Shown here: positions 34,680-47,769 of the stretch, in pieces
Numbering within the stretch: position 1 is the stretch's first letter
Layout: the number at the start of each line of letters is the position of its first letter
DNA from: Pyricularia pennisetigena
Lineage: Eukaryota > Ascomycota > Sordariomycetes > Magnaporthales > Pyriculariaceae
Assembly (NCBI RefSeq): GCF_004337985.1
Contig: NC_043742.1
Coordinates: forward strand, 1,226,176 to 1,290,175
Direction of reading: 5' to 3'
DNA: 64,000 bases
Notes under the pieces: generated by a model
What the model was told of the DNA's origin: nothing
The model's input: only the letters and a program-made list of their open reading frames with translations
Database searches by the model: none
Made by a program: the position numbers and the translations under genes

Positions 34680-36300
34680 TGGATGGCCGCCTTTTTTTTT
34701 TTGCCGTTTTCGTTTTCGTTTTCCAAAATTAAAAAAAGATTGCTACCGTCCTCCAAAAGGCTAGGGTAATATTTTAAAAACGTCGATATAATTTTTTCGT
34801 TATCCTTTTTTAAAACCAGCAAATTTCGCGCCTATTATTCGATTACATGTTCCAATCCCTCGATTTGAGCTTTGTTTAAATCCGCATTTTTAATAAATTG
34901 GTAATACTATTGTTCCCACGCAATTTGGTTTATTTCGGCTTTTTCGAATTAAAGCTCCAAATTTTAATTAATTTTTATTATTTCCTCCTGGTTTTTAATG
35001 GCCTTGGTATGGTTTAATATAAATTTTTTTATTTTTCCTGCAAATCGTGCATTTTGTAAAACAATGCCTAAATTTCCATACGTTTTTATTAGTAAATCCG
35101 CTTTTTTTTCACATTTATTTGGCGGGCGGATTTAATTATTTGCAATGCGCGATAAAAATAATGGTTAAAATAACTATAATTGGGTATTTAGTAATATATT
35201 AATTTCACGTTTTCCTAACCCGTGAGCAAATCGGTTTGGGGACGTTTGGGAAATGGTAAAGTGGCAGTTACCGTATTATTTTTATTCGAAACAATTACGC
35301 CGTTTAATACGTGGTTTTAAAGCGCGGTTACCATGGTTTTTAAGGTCCTATAATTCTATGCGATTAATAATATTAATAAAATAAATTAGCCATTGTTTTA
35401 ACCTAGGAATTGGCGACGGTAACGGCGTCGGATTCGATTTTTATAATAAATATTCTTTTTTTTATACCTATATTTATATTTTAAAAGTTGCTAATTAAAA
35501 CGGGGTTTTTATCGCCTGCGCCTGTTCGCCCACGCAATTAGATTCCGTATAAACGGTCCAAATCTGGTTTTTGGCGATTTTTTTTATAATAGCCGCCTTT
35601 TTCCTTTTTTTGGTCGATATTGGTACTGTGCAAAAGTAATAATATAATAATGCTGTTTTGGGTTGCACCTCCGGTTTTTAAATCGGCATTTTTGCAGGGT
35701 ATACCTTCCATAAAACCTGGTAAATGTACGGGCCCCATTATTTTTTGGTTAATAACCTTAATTCGGTTTTTCGGCCCTGTATTCCAGGCGTACAAATACC
35801 AATTGCGTATTTGAAAAATGGTAAATTCGAAGGTTATAACGTTTTTTTACTGGACCCGGGGTTTTGGTTTTTATTACCACTTTGGTAAAACTCCATCCCT
35901 GGTTTTCCTTGCGACGGAATAGCATTTCGACGGATATAATAGCGCCAAAACCCCATTATTTTAAGGTATATTGCTAATATTTCTTTTTCCTTCCAATCGC
36001 AGTAGTTTTATCGGTATTACCGTTCGATTTTTTGTTATTTTTTATTACCAATTTTATTATAATCCCGAGGTTTTGGTTTGAATTACCAAAATCACCGTTA
36101 TTAGTATTAAATAATTTAATATTATTATAAGGACAAAATACGTCCAAGGTTGTGGGTTTAACATTTGCGACGCCATTTTGCCTAATGTTGTTTATTATAT
36201 CGCCAATGTTTCGCTGTCCTTATTTTAATTATATATATACGCGGGATTTGGTATTATATTGTCGAAATATTTCATATATCGCCTGGATAATATTATAATA
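34680..36300 (-). pseudogene. Unrecognised multi-part relic with coiled coil
   Basis: A minus-strand frame can be traced from about 36300 to 34680: DFTVSGIRGFYIIILSRRY, NNGVLALLYPSKCYSVARKT, then the open stretch 35538-35795 (MYAWNTGPKNRIKVINQKI and MGPVHLPGFMEGIPCKNAD), LRGRTGAGDKNPV, and at the C-terminus IISTFLKYYPSLLEDGSNLF LILENENENG followed by lysines. Stops fall at Gln/Trp-like sites. The terminal block resembles that at 3300-3910. No domain known to me. Confidence 0.38.
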
Positions 36301-36309
36301 TAAAACCCC

Positions 36310-38140
36310 CGTATACCGCTAACGGTAAAATCCTGGGGCTGCTTTTTTTTAGCATTTGGTATGTAGGCCTATTTTTAAATCTGTCTTACGGGGTGTATTC
36401 GAGGTCGGTTTAAATATTTAAAAACTTTTTATATTTATTAATTCCGCGCGCGCCGACCGTTAAAATACCTGTGCTTACAATATAGCTCCTCGTTATAGGG
36501 AAATTACGGGAAATAATATATATATATTTTGGAATTGTGGGATTTATACAGCCCTAATTATTTGTAAAAATTTAAAAATTATATTATTCGCCCCATTAAA
36601 CCATCCCCTGGCCAATTTAAATTCGTTCGGTCTCCTAATCCATTATTATCTGTTTTACCGAAAAAGTAACGGGTGCGAATACCCAATATTCCAAATAAGG
36701 TTTAAAGATTTTAACCGTATTATAAGGTATTATTTTTATTAGCCATGGCCGTTTTCGTGTGGACCGTTAAAAACGGTTCCGCGAAATCATTTTCGGATCC
36801 CAAATCGGTATAAAATTTAGTATTCGACCAATAATTCTATTATATCCCCTTCCTCTTATTTTGGTGGCCGTTTTCATCCTATCCCGGCTCCTTTTATTGC
36901 AAAATTTATCCAATTAACCGGAAAAATCCATTAAATATTAACAAATTTCGAGCTTATATAATAAAGGTATAATTATATTTTATTTTATTTCTATATTAAA
37001 ATATACTGGTGCAAAATAGTGAATTTTTGGGTAAATGTTAAAATTTGGAGGATTTGGCGGTTCGCGTTTTTTTTGTCCCCTATTTGCTCCCTTGGTTATT
37101 TACATTTAAAACGGACCCGGTGGGGTATTCCGTTTAAAATTAAACCCCATTGGGTGGAATCGTATTTTTTCCAAATAGTATTAACAGTATTAATAACGCT
37201 AACAATAACGATTCCAGGGACGAAATACCATTTAAAAAATTGTACTGCGATTATTTATATCGTTATTGGAAAAATATAGTTCCAAAGGTCCTTTTCGCGG
37301 TTTTTCGCGACAAATTCGTTACTATATATTATATTACCTTTTACCGTTCGATTACTATAATAAATTTTGTAAAACGATTAAATGTAATTTGGTTAAATTT
37401 TTTGGAATAAATATTTACCGATTTGGATTTTTTACAAATTGTTACGAATATCGTTTTAATTTATTCAAATTTTGCTAACAATCGGTTTTATACCTGCATT
37501 TAAATAATATAAAACCTAATTCCTAAGGCACGGATTTTATTGGTAGCAATTTCGCACCCTACAAAATGCTTCGCGCCAATTTTTAGCGAAAAAGCATAAA
37601 TATAAACACTACCGGAAACCACGCGGGTTCCGACAACAGTAATGGTTACAACTGCTATGCAAACGTATATTATAAATAAACCATATTAACGTAATATAAT
37701 AATACGAACCCGTACATATTTCCAAACGTACAACCATAATAGCACTAAAATTAATTTTGCGCAGGGTATCCGCAATTGGCTTCGTTCGATACCAGTTGAA
37801 TCTGGCCTAACGGCGCAAAAAATCCTAATTTCGCGTCCAATTAAAACACCTGAATTTCACCAACCGTAGCTACGCCAATTATAACGCGGCTAATCGGAGG
37901 ACGTAATACGTTAAAACCACAATTACGGGTTAAAATATCGAACAAATTTAAACGAGAAATTTGTAATTTTTACAGCGAAAACAGGGATTTAAAGCAGGTC
38001 GAAATAGCGACCCGGTTTAAAATAAATAAAAAGCAAATATTTACCAATATTTTATTTGGTATTGCGCGGTTCCAAACACAATTTAAAATTAAAATATATT
38101 TTTATTTCCATATTGTTTAGCAGATTTGCTAATTAAACTA
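36310..38140. other. AT-rich region, no gene assigned
   Basis: Overlapping plus frames at 37019-37478 are isoleucine/tyrosine-rich and lack domain resemblance; the rest has dense stops on both strands. Confidence 0.35.
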
Positions 38141-38149
38141 AAAATTTTA

Positions 38150-38420
38150 ACACTATTTCCAAAATTTTATCCGAAAAAAATAAAATTTTAACTGTAAATA
38201 AGCTTTCGGAATTTTCCGAAATTAATATCGAGGAAAAACTAATTTCCTGGATTAATTAACGTTTTTCCGTTATTTTTGCTAAACAAATTCGAGAAAAAAT
38301 TAGGCAAATTTGCGAAAATAACCCGGAAATATCGAAACAATTTGCAAAACGAGTCCTGTTTTTGAACTGGATAAAGGTTTTTAAACGAAAACATCGTTTC
38401 GGTATCCCTTATTTCCAAAC
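38150..38420 (+). pseudogene. Possible CENP-B/Tc5-type HTH of a pogo-like transposase
   Basis: A plus-strand stretch reads SVIFAKQIREKIRQICENN followed by QFAKRVLFLNWIKVFKRKHR FGI. The pattern of a charged helix followed by W-x-x-x-FK-x-(K/R)-H resembles the DNA-binding half of pogo/Tigger/Fot1 transposases. I do not see the DDE catalytic core downstream. Tentative. Confidence 0.3.
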
Positions 38421-39249
38421 CTTTACGCTATACGTCCTTTAACGTAAAATATCGCCAATATCGCCGCAAAATTACTTGCGGGGTTCGCCAGTTATTTCGA
38501 TTTAAAATAATAACCGGATTTGCAAAAGTAACAGCTTTTCCGAAAACGATTCGTATAAAAAAATCAAAAACCGGATTTTCGTTCAATTATTAATTTAAAC
38601 ATTTAATTTCGCCATTTATAAATACCCCGATAAATACCGCTTTACCAATATTTTATCCAATTATTTCCGACGGCGGATTTGTATCCATATAAAACAGATT
38701 AAAACCATTAAAACGCTTCGATTTCGACGATTTCGAGCGTAAATAAACCCAAGCGCCACATTATATAACCAATAAACGTTATAAAACAAAAGGGCTAAAT
38801 TCCGGCTTTTATCAGGTACCGCCAGTAAATTTACCAGGTTTATAGCTACCGCTTACCAGTTCCTTTATTATATCGCCCGAACTACCACAAAATTGGACCA
38901 ATTACCATAACGTACTTTAATTATCGGACTTCTTTTCCTATACCGTCAATTTTGGTGGTTTAAAATATAATTAACCAATTAAAAAAAACGCGCAAAAAGC
39001 CGTGGAAATATTATTAAATTATATAAATAACGGGGCAGGTAATGTGGGTAACTTTTTTGCAATTTTTAATTTAAAAGAGAGGTTTGGTTTGCATAAAAAC
39101 GGGGATTTTACAACGTAATTAAAAGCGGAATTATGTTAATATTGGTATATAATTGGATTTTATAATTATAACCCGCAATAATCCTTTGCAATAGCGCTTC
39201 CTATTTGGTTTTTTCCATTTAAATGTGGCCTGTGCTTTTTGTTCCGCAT

Positions 39250-39620
39250 TTTTTCAGATTTTTTAATAATAATACAACCTAATCCATTCCGCGGCAGTAA
39301 TTTGAAACGTTTACCCGCAAATTTTCGATAAAGTTTAAAAGTTCCTGCATTTGAAATTGCAATCCCGCCTAATTGGCCCGAATTTGCCGGTTTTTTTCCT
39401 CCGTATTTAATTTAATTCGTTTTTCGATTTTTAACCTTGTTTTAAAATCGTCGACCTTTGCGCAAAGTTTTTCGTTTTTTTTATTAAAATCTTCGATTAT
39501 AGCTGTAAAATTTTTGCCAGTGGGCAAAAATTGCAAACAAATAAGGAAGGAAAAAATCAGTTCCCATCGTAACCGGTTTGCAAAAGAGATATACCGTAAT
39601 AGCTAATTAAAATAATGGGG
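39250..39620 (-). pseudogene. Coiled-coil frame, unrecognised
   Basis: On the minus strand: RLRWELIFSFLICLQFLPTG, then FTAIIEDFNKKNEKLCAKVD, RLKIEKRIKLNTEEKNRQIR and LQFQMQELLNFIENLRVNV, nearly stop-free for 110 codons. Strong heptad character; no family. Confidence 0.3.
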
Positions 39621-40439
39621 TCGCATTTTAAATTGGCACAGTTTTAAACCTTTTTCCTACTGCATAAGATAATAAATAATAAATCCCGGTCGATTGGTCG
39701 TTTAAATTTTCCGCAAATATAGGTTTAAAAATCTCTTTTTCACCAAATATGAACTTCCATCGGTAAAGGTTATTTTTCCCTGGGTTAAAACGTATATCGC
39801 TTAATCGGACGATAATCCTCAATTTTTCGTTTGCAATTTATTAATGCGTGTGCGAACGCATCGGAACGGGCGGGGGAGAAAAAACAAACCCATTTATATA
39901 ATTAAAGAATTTTATGCGGCAATTTTCTTTTACCTCCCTTCGGTTATTATTCCCTACCGACATTTTTAATTTGGTTCCTTAGGTGGCCGAACGATATAAA
40001 CCATTTAAAAAATTATATTATTTATATTTAATTTAATGGAAAATTGGCTGGTTAGTCCCTGATTTAGCCTTTCGTTAAGCCCGAATTTGGGTTTTAATTA
40101 AGCCCAAATTTGGGCCACCTATGGTAATAAATCACCTGGGTTCCACTTTTGGCCGGTAATATCGATAGCAAAAACTCCGCGTCACGTTGGTGGCAAAATT
40201 TTGTCCTGCTGCAATTAAAATAAAACGGGCAAACGTTTTTATTAGGATCCCAAACCGTACGCCGGTTTAGCCTTACCAGGTATTATAGTATAATTCCTCG
40301 ATTTCGAACAAATAAATACCTAATTTGTAACGGTATTGGTAAAATGTAAACCGACTTTTCGTTTCGCCCAAATTAGCGTCAGATTTATAACGCCTTTTAA
40401 CCAAATTGGGCCCCATAATAATTGAAATAACGAATGCTG

Positions 40440-41300
40440 TTAAATTTAATATATACCTTTTTTAAAAACAAAACGGGCGAAACCTTATTTAAAAAAATTT
40501 ATTTAAATTACTGGTACCCGCTATTGCCGAAAAAAATTCGACGGCCAAGGAGTTTGGCCAGCCTTCGAAATTATCGAATCCTACCCGTCCTTTATCTTTA
40601 TAATAACCCTGCATTAATTCCATTATTATATTGCTTAACGACCTAATATTTGTACTTTTTCGTTGCATAAACTGGCAGTTTTCGTACGACTTTGGATTAT
40701 TTTTAAACTGCGTAATTACCAAAAACATTTAAAATATTTATATATTTTTACCTGGCCAAACATATCTATCGGAATATTGGAGCAGGTAAATTGGTTATGT
40801 TTTAAACCTTTTATTTTTAAATAAGCCAAACCTTCGATAAATTGTTTTTAAATTTTTAACTTTGGTTTTAAACGCGTGGGTATATGGATTTATCATATTT
40901 AACCTAAAATTGAAGCCATAATTATATTATCCAAAAACGGATTTATTGCGAGTTCCGTAAATGATAATAACAGAAATTTAAACGTAAAAATATATAAATT
41001 TTGCAAAAAAAACGCTTTATAATACGCGAGGAAATTATCGTGTCGGATTTTCTGGATAAACCTTAATTGTACTTTGGCGTCGGGCTTATATAGCCTTTTA
41101 ACGGCGACTAATATTGGCCGGCCCGGCATAAGGTTAATTTTTTGCGCCACCGTAATATAATTATTATTTCTATATTTAAATTGGAAAATATCGCGGTATT
41201 TGTTTTAATAGGATTTAAATAAAATTTTTTCAAATCCGTTCGTTGGACGAAATAATATGGTTTTACCCTGTTTAAGAAATATACCGGTAACACCGTTCGT
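40440..41300 (-). pseudogene. Atypical protein kinase-like relic
   Basis: The frame (open parts 41108-41293, 40899-41150, 40489-40728) shows an N-lobe with PILVAVKRLYKPDAKVQL (VAVK lysine) and IQKIRHDNFLAYYKAFF, then a hinge-like NLYIFTFKFLLLSFTEL. Where a catalytic HRDLKxxN would be, it reads GLKHNQFTCSNI, followed by FGQVKI at the DFG position, so the catalytic and metal-binding aspartates seem absent. The C-lobe gives NIRSLSNIIMELMQGY and WPNSLAVEFFSAIAGTSNL. I recall fungal kinase-like proteins with an LTCSNIL motif of this kind, presumably pseudokinases. It lies head to head with the DUF3723 gene, about 800 bp apart. Confidence 0.55.
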
Positions 41301-42099
41301 GCGATTATTACGTGGTTTTTCGTAAATAATATTTATCCGTTTATTTGAAAAAATAACAGGTATTTTAAATCCTAATATTGGTTTACCATATTTCGTTTCG
41401 CCATTTTTAACCTGCGTTAAAATTAATCCATTTTGGAGTTTTATTTGAATTTCCGGTGGTTCGGCCGCCGGTAAAAATTGAATTCCAAAATTTTAATCCC
41501 ACGCGCGGTTTCCGGGGAATATTGTTTCGCGTTTTTTTTGGTGCGTTTTAATATATAAATCCAGAATTTCTTAATCCATAATTGCTTTGGAAAACGTGAT
41601 TTTCGATTGAAAAATAATATAATTAATTCCGAATGTTTATTACGTTGTTTGTTTTTTCGTTCGTACCCTGCAGCACGTTTTTTTAAAAACAGTTAATAAC
41701 TTTTTTTATTAAAACAAATTTCCAAAAATAGGGAGGGACCGGATTTTATCCCCATATTTTTTAACGCAATCCTATTTCCGTCTATAAAAACTATATAGCA
41801 TTTAAATTAAAATTTTCAATTATTTTTATATTAAATTTCGGATTTTTTTACCCTAATTTATATTCCGGAAACGCCCAGCATTGTCGACGTTAATATATTT
41901 CGAACTTTGGTTATTTTTGCGTCCCGGCGTATTAAGGCAAAAAAAAAACCAAATATTTGGGAATAATTAACGTTAATATTAATATTTTGTTATTTCCCTA
42001 TTTTAAGGAATTAAATCCATAAAACGTAAAACGTTTTAAAAAGTTTTATATTGGTAAAAAGGGCTGGCGCCCCGAAAAACTACCTAACCATATTTTTAT

Positions 42100-44800
42100 T
42101 TATATAAAAAAAATTAATTTAACGAATTTTTTTATATAACTGGTATATTAACGGAAAATATTTTAAAACCAATTCGAGGAAAATATCCAAAGTTGGAATT
42201 CCTTCCCTTTTTTAAATTGGAATATTTTCGAAGCCGTTATAAAATCGAAATTGTTCGGGAATTGCGTTTTTACGCCCAAAAAAAATGGATAATGGATTTT
42301 TATCCCGCCGGTATATACCTGGATCCCAGTTTTACAACGGATACTAAAATTAACGGTTTTATAACAAATATTAGTAAAAATTCGAAAATTACGTTAATAA
42401 ATAAATATACGAACGAAAAAAAGCCAGACGACGGGGAATTTTATTATAAAATTTGTTAATTCCAAAAAGCTTTCGGGTTTAAAAATTTATATTTCGAAAT
42501 ACAATGGTAGGTTCGATTTGCGTTTATTGCGGATACGAAAAACAAATAATAAAGATTGCAGTAATTGTTGGACCACGTTTAATTTGGGCCAATTTTCGAT
42601 GCTTTCCTAAAATTTCCGGCCCTATACGGGGGTATACGCTTTAATATGGTTAACAAAATAATTTGTTTTAAATGCCACGACGTGAAATCTACGAATCCGA
42701 TATATTAATTGGAATTTACTAATAATTATAACCAATTTTTTTTAAACTTTTTAAATCGAATAAAGGAGTTTTACTTTTTCGTATTCGATAATAATAAAAA
42801 TAAAATAAAAAAGGTTACCAAAACAGATATAGCAGCGTTGCAATTAATTGCCCCTGGCGCATTTATATTGGAGGCGGTCGCTTTCCGCGGCCGCGTTAAA
42901 GGCGGCGATATTTTTCAAACATTTAATTTTAACGAAAGGAAGGAAATTTGGTCCAGGATTTGTTCGAAAACTAAAAATTCCTTAATACCGTCGTTTTTCC
43001 AATTTTTCGAAAATTTAAAATATTTAAAAAATCCTGCCGATTGTATAAAAATACTAATTAACCTTAAACGGAAAAATATTATCCAATCGGTATTGGAAAA
43101 TGTTTTTAATGGGTTTAATAATCCGACCGATATATATACGGTGCAAATAAAGCGCTATAAATTTAAATATATTCGAATAAATCCCGTCGATCGGTTTAAT
43201 ATTTTGTACCGATAATTATAGTTTTTTATTTTCCGCGAAAGGATGGGTATGGAAAAAGAAGCGAAAAAGCGATTAGCAGGGCCCCGTATCGAATATGCAA
43301 ACGAAAAGGTTTTTTTTAAATTCGCAACGATAGTAAATATATTTGGGTTTAATAACGACCAAATTAAAGCATTAATGCAGCAAAACCCAAATAAAAATAT
43401 GGCCCGACGTTTATTTAATACGGCGAAAAACCCAATAATATATAGGTATACGAAAAAAGACGATTATATAAGGAAAATAGTTCGTATTATTCGCGAGGCC
43501 GAACCGCACGAAAACCGAAAAAAATACGTCCAATTCCGCCATAAATGAAAAAAAAACGGTTAAATTGCTGCGGGTTACCAGCCGTATGGGATTATACCGA
43601 AAACAAAAATTTACTTTTTTTGGCCGATTTGTATCGCCCATTGCTAACAAACGATCGGTTAAAATTTGACTTTATATAACGATCGAATTACTTTTTTTTT
43701 TCGGTAACCGCATCGCTTGTGAAAATGAAATCCTGGAAGTAATAACTAATACCAGCCAAATTAAATATACCGGCGTTACCACCTATATTACCCAAAACGT
43801 ACCTGGTAATTGGGAGCAATCGGCGCCACGGTCTCCGATTTTACCGGATAATTATTAGGAGCAGGCCTATACAATTATACGCCACCTATAGGATTTTAAA
43901 AAGAATTTGAAATTATTAAATAGGAAAAAAATAGAAAAAAAAACGGAGTTCGGACAATTGCAATATAAGATTAAACAAAATCGGAATATGTATAAATCGT
44001 TTGCGCAGCAGTTAAAGCATTTGCAAAACGAAGGAACCACGTTTGAAACAATAATTGAAATGCTAAGGGTTGAAGAAATCGAAAAGCAGAATAATATAAA
44101 ACGGTTAAAGGAAATAGAATTAGATATTAATCGCAGAATCGAAGTTAATAATATATAATGTCGACAGTTTTCCGAGGACGAAACGAGGCTCCGAACCACA
44201 ATTACAAAGTTGAAAAGCACAAAGGAAAAACATATTTAGGCAATAGACCAATTATCCACAGCAGTAAAAACGCAAAACGTCCTACGTAAAGCTATCGCAC
44301 TATCCGGGGTACAAGTTAGTTAAATAATTCCCGAGGGTTACTTTATCCAAACTAACCTTACTTTACACATTCAAATAACAAATAAAGTCTAAAAACCTAA
44401 CCTCGATCCAGGAAAGAAAATCGTGAAATTTATAATATAGTAATAAACCGTTATATATAAGCTTTTAATCGACCAACCTAAACCCTTAAAACTAGGGCCC
44501 TCAAAATTCGAAAAAATAATAAAAAAGTATTTGGGAAAAAAAATAAAAATTTTTAATTACGAATTTAACCATATATCGCCAGTTAATTGTTTCGACCTGG
44601 TTATAGGTATACCGCAACCATTCGAAATATATTTTATATTAAATTGGGAAATAAAAAAAATAGGAGGTTTTCGTCCCGGAATGGGTAATAAACAAATTCG
44701 AACCGGTTCGAATTCGAATGAAATGGTAAGGTATACGGCGGGGAAAAATGCAGAGGAGCCCGAAAACGTTGCCAAAAAACGTCCAAAATAACCCTCCCGG
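42100..44800 (+). pseudogene. DUF3723-family protein relic
   Basis: A long plus-strand frame. The N-part (42193-42459) ends with DDGEFYYKIC and, past a TAA, FGFKNLYFEIQ and RFAFIADTKNK. A second part (42709-43215) reads ALQLIAPGAFILEAVAFRGR, VKGGDIFQTF and NSLIPSFFQFFENLKYLKNP, ADCIKILINL, the characteristic DUF3723 block. The third part (43243-43548) includes FNNDQIKALMQQNPNKNMAR. A coiled coil with few mutated codons follows (43907-44310), and a C-terminal segment (44531-44791) with ISPVNCFDLVIG. DUF3723 proteins are of unknown function and are among the genes repeatedly carried by Starship transposons. The 5' end is unclear. Confidence 0.7.
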
Positions 44801-44809
44801 CAGGAGAAA

Positions 44810-45390
44810 TAACCCCGAAGAAATATAGCGCATAACGTATTAAGCAAAGGATATCCCGGAAATGAAGATGGATTGGCAATATTAGGGCCGCACACTCTAA
44901 TATTAAGGAAAAAAGGTTGTACTGGGATGCATAAAAAACGGAGGTGCGCCTCGCCAATGTCGACCATATATATACAAATTAACCAATAAGCCTCTCCAAT
45001 TGTTTAATAATATAAAATTACCTTGGGATAAGGACCAGAGGAGCTAGAAGCTCGATTTAACAAGATTTTCTCAATGCAGTTTTGTTGTTTAATATAATTT
45101 CTAAATTTAATACCAAGCTAATTAATAGTGACGGCAGGAAAAACATATTAACAAAAGGTTTTTCCCCATGCAAATACGGCCGTCTGCTCTTAGCTCAATT
45201 ACCTAGCAAAACTGCTGTTAAAGTCCAGAATTGGGACCGATTTGGTATATATTATAAATTAAAGTGATATACCGAAATTGGAAGCGGGACAGGTTTTTAA
45301 TATATTTATAATGGTAAGATTATAATTTTGCGTTGGGAAATTAATTACCTTACCGCTTATAATAGCCGAAGGTATTTATTTTATTAAATT
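44810..45390. other. Lightly mutated sequence after the DUF3723 relic
   Basis: Base use is closer to normal (CTCAATGCAG, CTCTTAGCTC). A near-palindrome GAGGTGCGCCTC occurs at about 44940. A 61-codon frame at 45082-45267 has no recognisable domain. Confidence 0.35.
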
Positions 45391-45397
45391 ATATTTG

Positions 45398-47050
45398 CTA
45401 ATTAATTTTGCAAGTTGTTTGAAGTTTAGGGCAATTATTCGAAATATTACACGAAATTTTTTCGGCCAACGTATTAATTGTGGCGATTGGATGGCCGGGT
45501 GGCAAAAACGGAAAGGCTAACGTATTAACGACGCGAAAATTTCGAACGCCATATACCCGAATTTGGGCATTCACCACGGCCATAAGGTTTTCCGGTTTAC
45601 TTATAACGGTAATACACGAACCGTAATTCGTAATATAGTAATTTTACCTAATAATATTTATAATATTATCGTTGTTTTGGACTAAATTGCCCGGGAATTT
45701 TTCTTTTTTATCGACGAAAAACTGTTATATTGTAATCGTTTGCCAAAACTGTCGCATTTATTTATAACCGGCCAGTGCGACTTTTATATCGGTATATTTA
45801 AACAGGAATTTGGGGTTAATTTTAGGATAAATAAATATATCGTTAAAAACGATGGTTACGGAGCCTTTCGAAAATGGCGAGGCTAACGCCACCGTTAAGG
45901 TTATATAATTGTACCCGTCGTTTGGGGATCCCCCGCGAAAATCGTTATTCCAACCCAAATATTTATTAAAGGAAATATATTCCAATTCCGGCCAATTTTT
46001 AGGATAATTATTTAATTTTATCCGTAAGGCTTCGGTAATACTCGAACGTAATTCCGTCGGAACCTTTTCCTACGCGATTATATCGGACGCAGGGTTGGTA
46101 TATATTCCAACCGCGTGATTTTTAAATTCGGTTGTTTGTTGCGCGGCGAACCTGGGGTTTTTAAAAAGCGACGATATCGTTGGAGCGTTAACGCGATAAA
46201 ACGGATTAAAATATACATGATTTTGCATACCCTGGCCAACGCCGGGACGATTTGTAAGGATTGGAATATTTAACCTTTGCAAGGTATTCGCCGACCCGAT
46301 TCCGGACATTATAAATAACTGCGGCGTTTTTATAAAACCTGTTAATAATATAATTTCCTTACGGGTAAATAGGATATATTAAAAACCTTACGTGTTAACC
46401 ATAAAGCCCGTGGCCTTTTTGTCTTTATTAAAAAAAACCTTTTTGGTTATAATAAATAGGTAGGTAATAAAGTTTTTATATTTTATAATTAATCGCATAA
46501 ACGATATTTCGGACGATTTTTTCAATATAATGGTTATATTAATATTATATATATTATAGGATTGGCCCATAGTCGAACCGTCCCGCATTAAACGGCCGTT
46601 TTAAAATCCGGGAATAATAGGAAACCCGAATTCCCCGAATCCTTTTATTACCCACGTACCAAAAATTTGGACGTAATGTAAAAAAATTAAAAATAAAAAC
46701 TTTTAACCGTTTTTTAACACGGTAAAATTATAATCGATACTGCTATTTTTAGATTTTCGGTTCGTATCGGGGGGTATAAATTTAAAACTTTTTTCAAAAT
46801 AAGGCAGGAGATTTTTAAATTTATAATTTTCGTTATTAACCCGCTTTACCCACAATTTGTAGGATTAAATATTACCGCGCTGGTAAATTATAAAGTTTTT
46901 GGCCGTTAAACCCCCGAAATATTTCCCACGCGGGTATAGGATCGATTTTCCGTCCGTGGCCTAATAAATAAAAATTAGGACGGGTGTTTTGCCAGGGACC
47001 GTAACAAAATTTACAATCTAAGGTTTAATAATAAATCCCCAATTAATTTA
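45398..47050 (-). pseudogene. GMC oxidoreductase relic lacking its N-terminus
   Basis: From about 47050 the minus strand reads GKSILYPRGKYFGGLTAKNF, the GMC signature-1 region, then FKFIPPDTN, GTWVIKGFGEFGFPIIPG, KKVFFNKDKKATGFMVNT, and MSGIGSANTLQRLNIPILTN RPGVGQGMQNHVYF (signature 2 with the SGIG motif; Asp of QDH is Asn). The C-terminal part gives GGSPNDGYNYITLTVAL, SPFSKGSVTI and FPFLPPGHPIATINTLAEKI, with the catalytic His kept. It ends at 45398. Only a handful of stops interrupt it. The N-terminal GxGxxG FAD-binding segment is not found upstream, where another frame begins at 47220. GMC enzymes oxidise alcohols or sugars with FAD. Confidence 0.82.
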
Positions 47051-47219
47051 TTTATTTTATGGTTAGGATTTACAATTAATGGATATTTTTATAAAACCTG
47101 TTTCGATAGTATCGTCGTTTCGTTTCGACAATGGTAAAGCTTTCGAACATAAATAACGAAAAATACAAAGCAGCGGTCTCTGGTTTATTTTCAAATTAGT
47201 TTGTCAAATAAAATAGCTT

Positions 47220-47760
47220 TTAAACCTTTTTCAGTTCCAGTTTTTCCATATTATAACGCTCCAAAACGATCGTTATTTTGGTGCCTTCGATGTTAATTTC
47301 GTGCGATTCCTTATTATATTTATATGGTTTAAACGAATGGCAAATATCTTTAATATATCGAATATCGCCGCCCCAATCGTTTGCGGTAAATAAAAGATAT
47401 ATTCGCTCGTCGCTGCCTTCGTAAAACTTGAAAATGTCGTAGTTTATTAAAACCGGAAAAGGTGGCGAAATATATGTATACGTTTGGTTTATCACCGTAT
47501 TAAACCATTTATCGTTTTTGAAAATTTTGTTCCAAATTTGCGTTGTTTTTTTTTGCTCTGGGTGGAAATGCGCATTAATCCCAACCTGTACCAATCCTTT
47601 TTTAAATAAATACGAGATATAAGAGGTAAATATTCCGTAATCGTGTCCAAAATTTTTTGTAGTAGGTTCCCAAAAACTGCACGCTTCTTTTGTTCAAACA
47701 TGGGATCTAATATAAAATAAACTACCCGGCGTATCGTGCCTGCAAACAAATATTCAATAG
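47220..47760 (-). pseudogene. Unrecognised protein relic with one frameshift
   Basis: Two overlapping minus frames (47492-47749 and 47220-47594) appear to be one gene with a frame change near 47590. They read VVYFILDPMFEQKKRAVF and LISRIYLKK, then WFNTVINQTYTYISPPFPVL INYDIFKFYEGSDERIYLLF and EGTKITIVLERYNMEKLEL. The composition is balanced and stops are absent for 124 codons. No family known to me; it directly precedes the truncated GMC gene. Confidence 0.4.
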
Positions 47761-47769
47761 CGCAGTGAG

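Noticed and set aside
38150..39000. Full pogo/Fot1 transposase
   Set aside because: Only an HTH-like stretch is visible; no DDE motifs or terminal inverted repeats were found.
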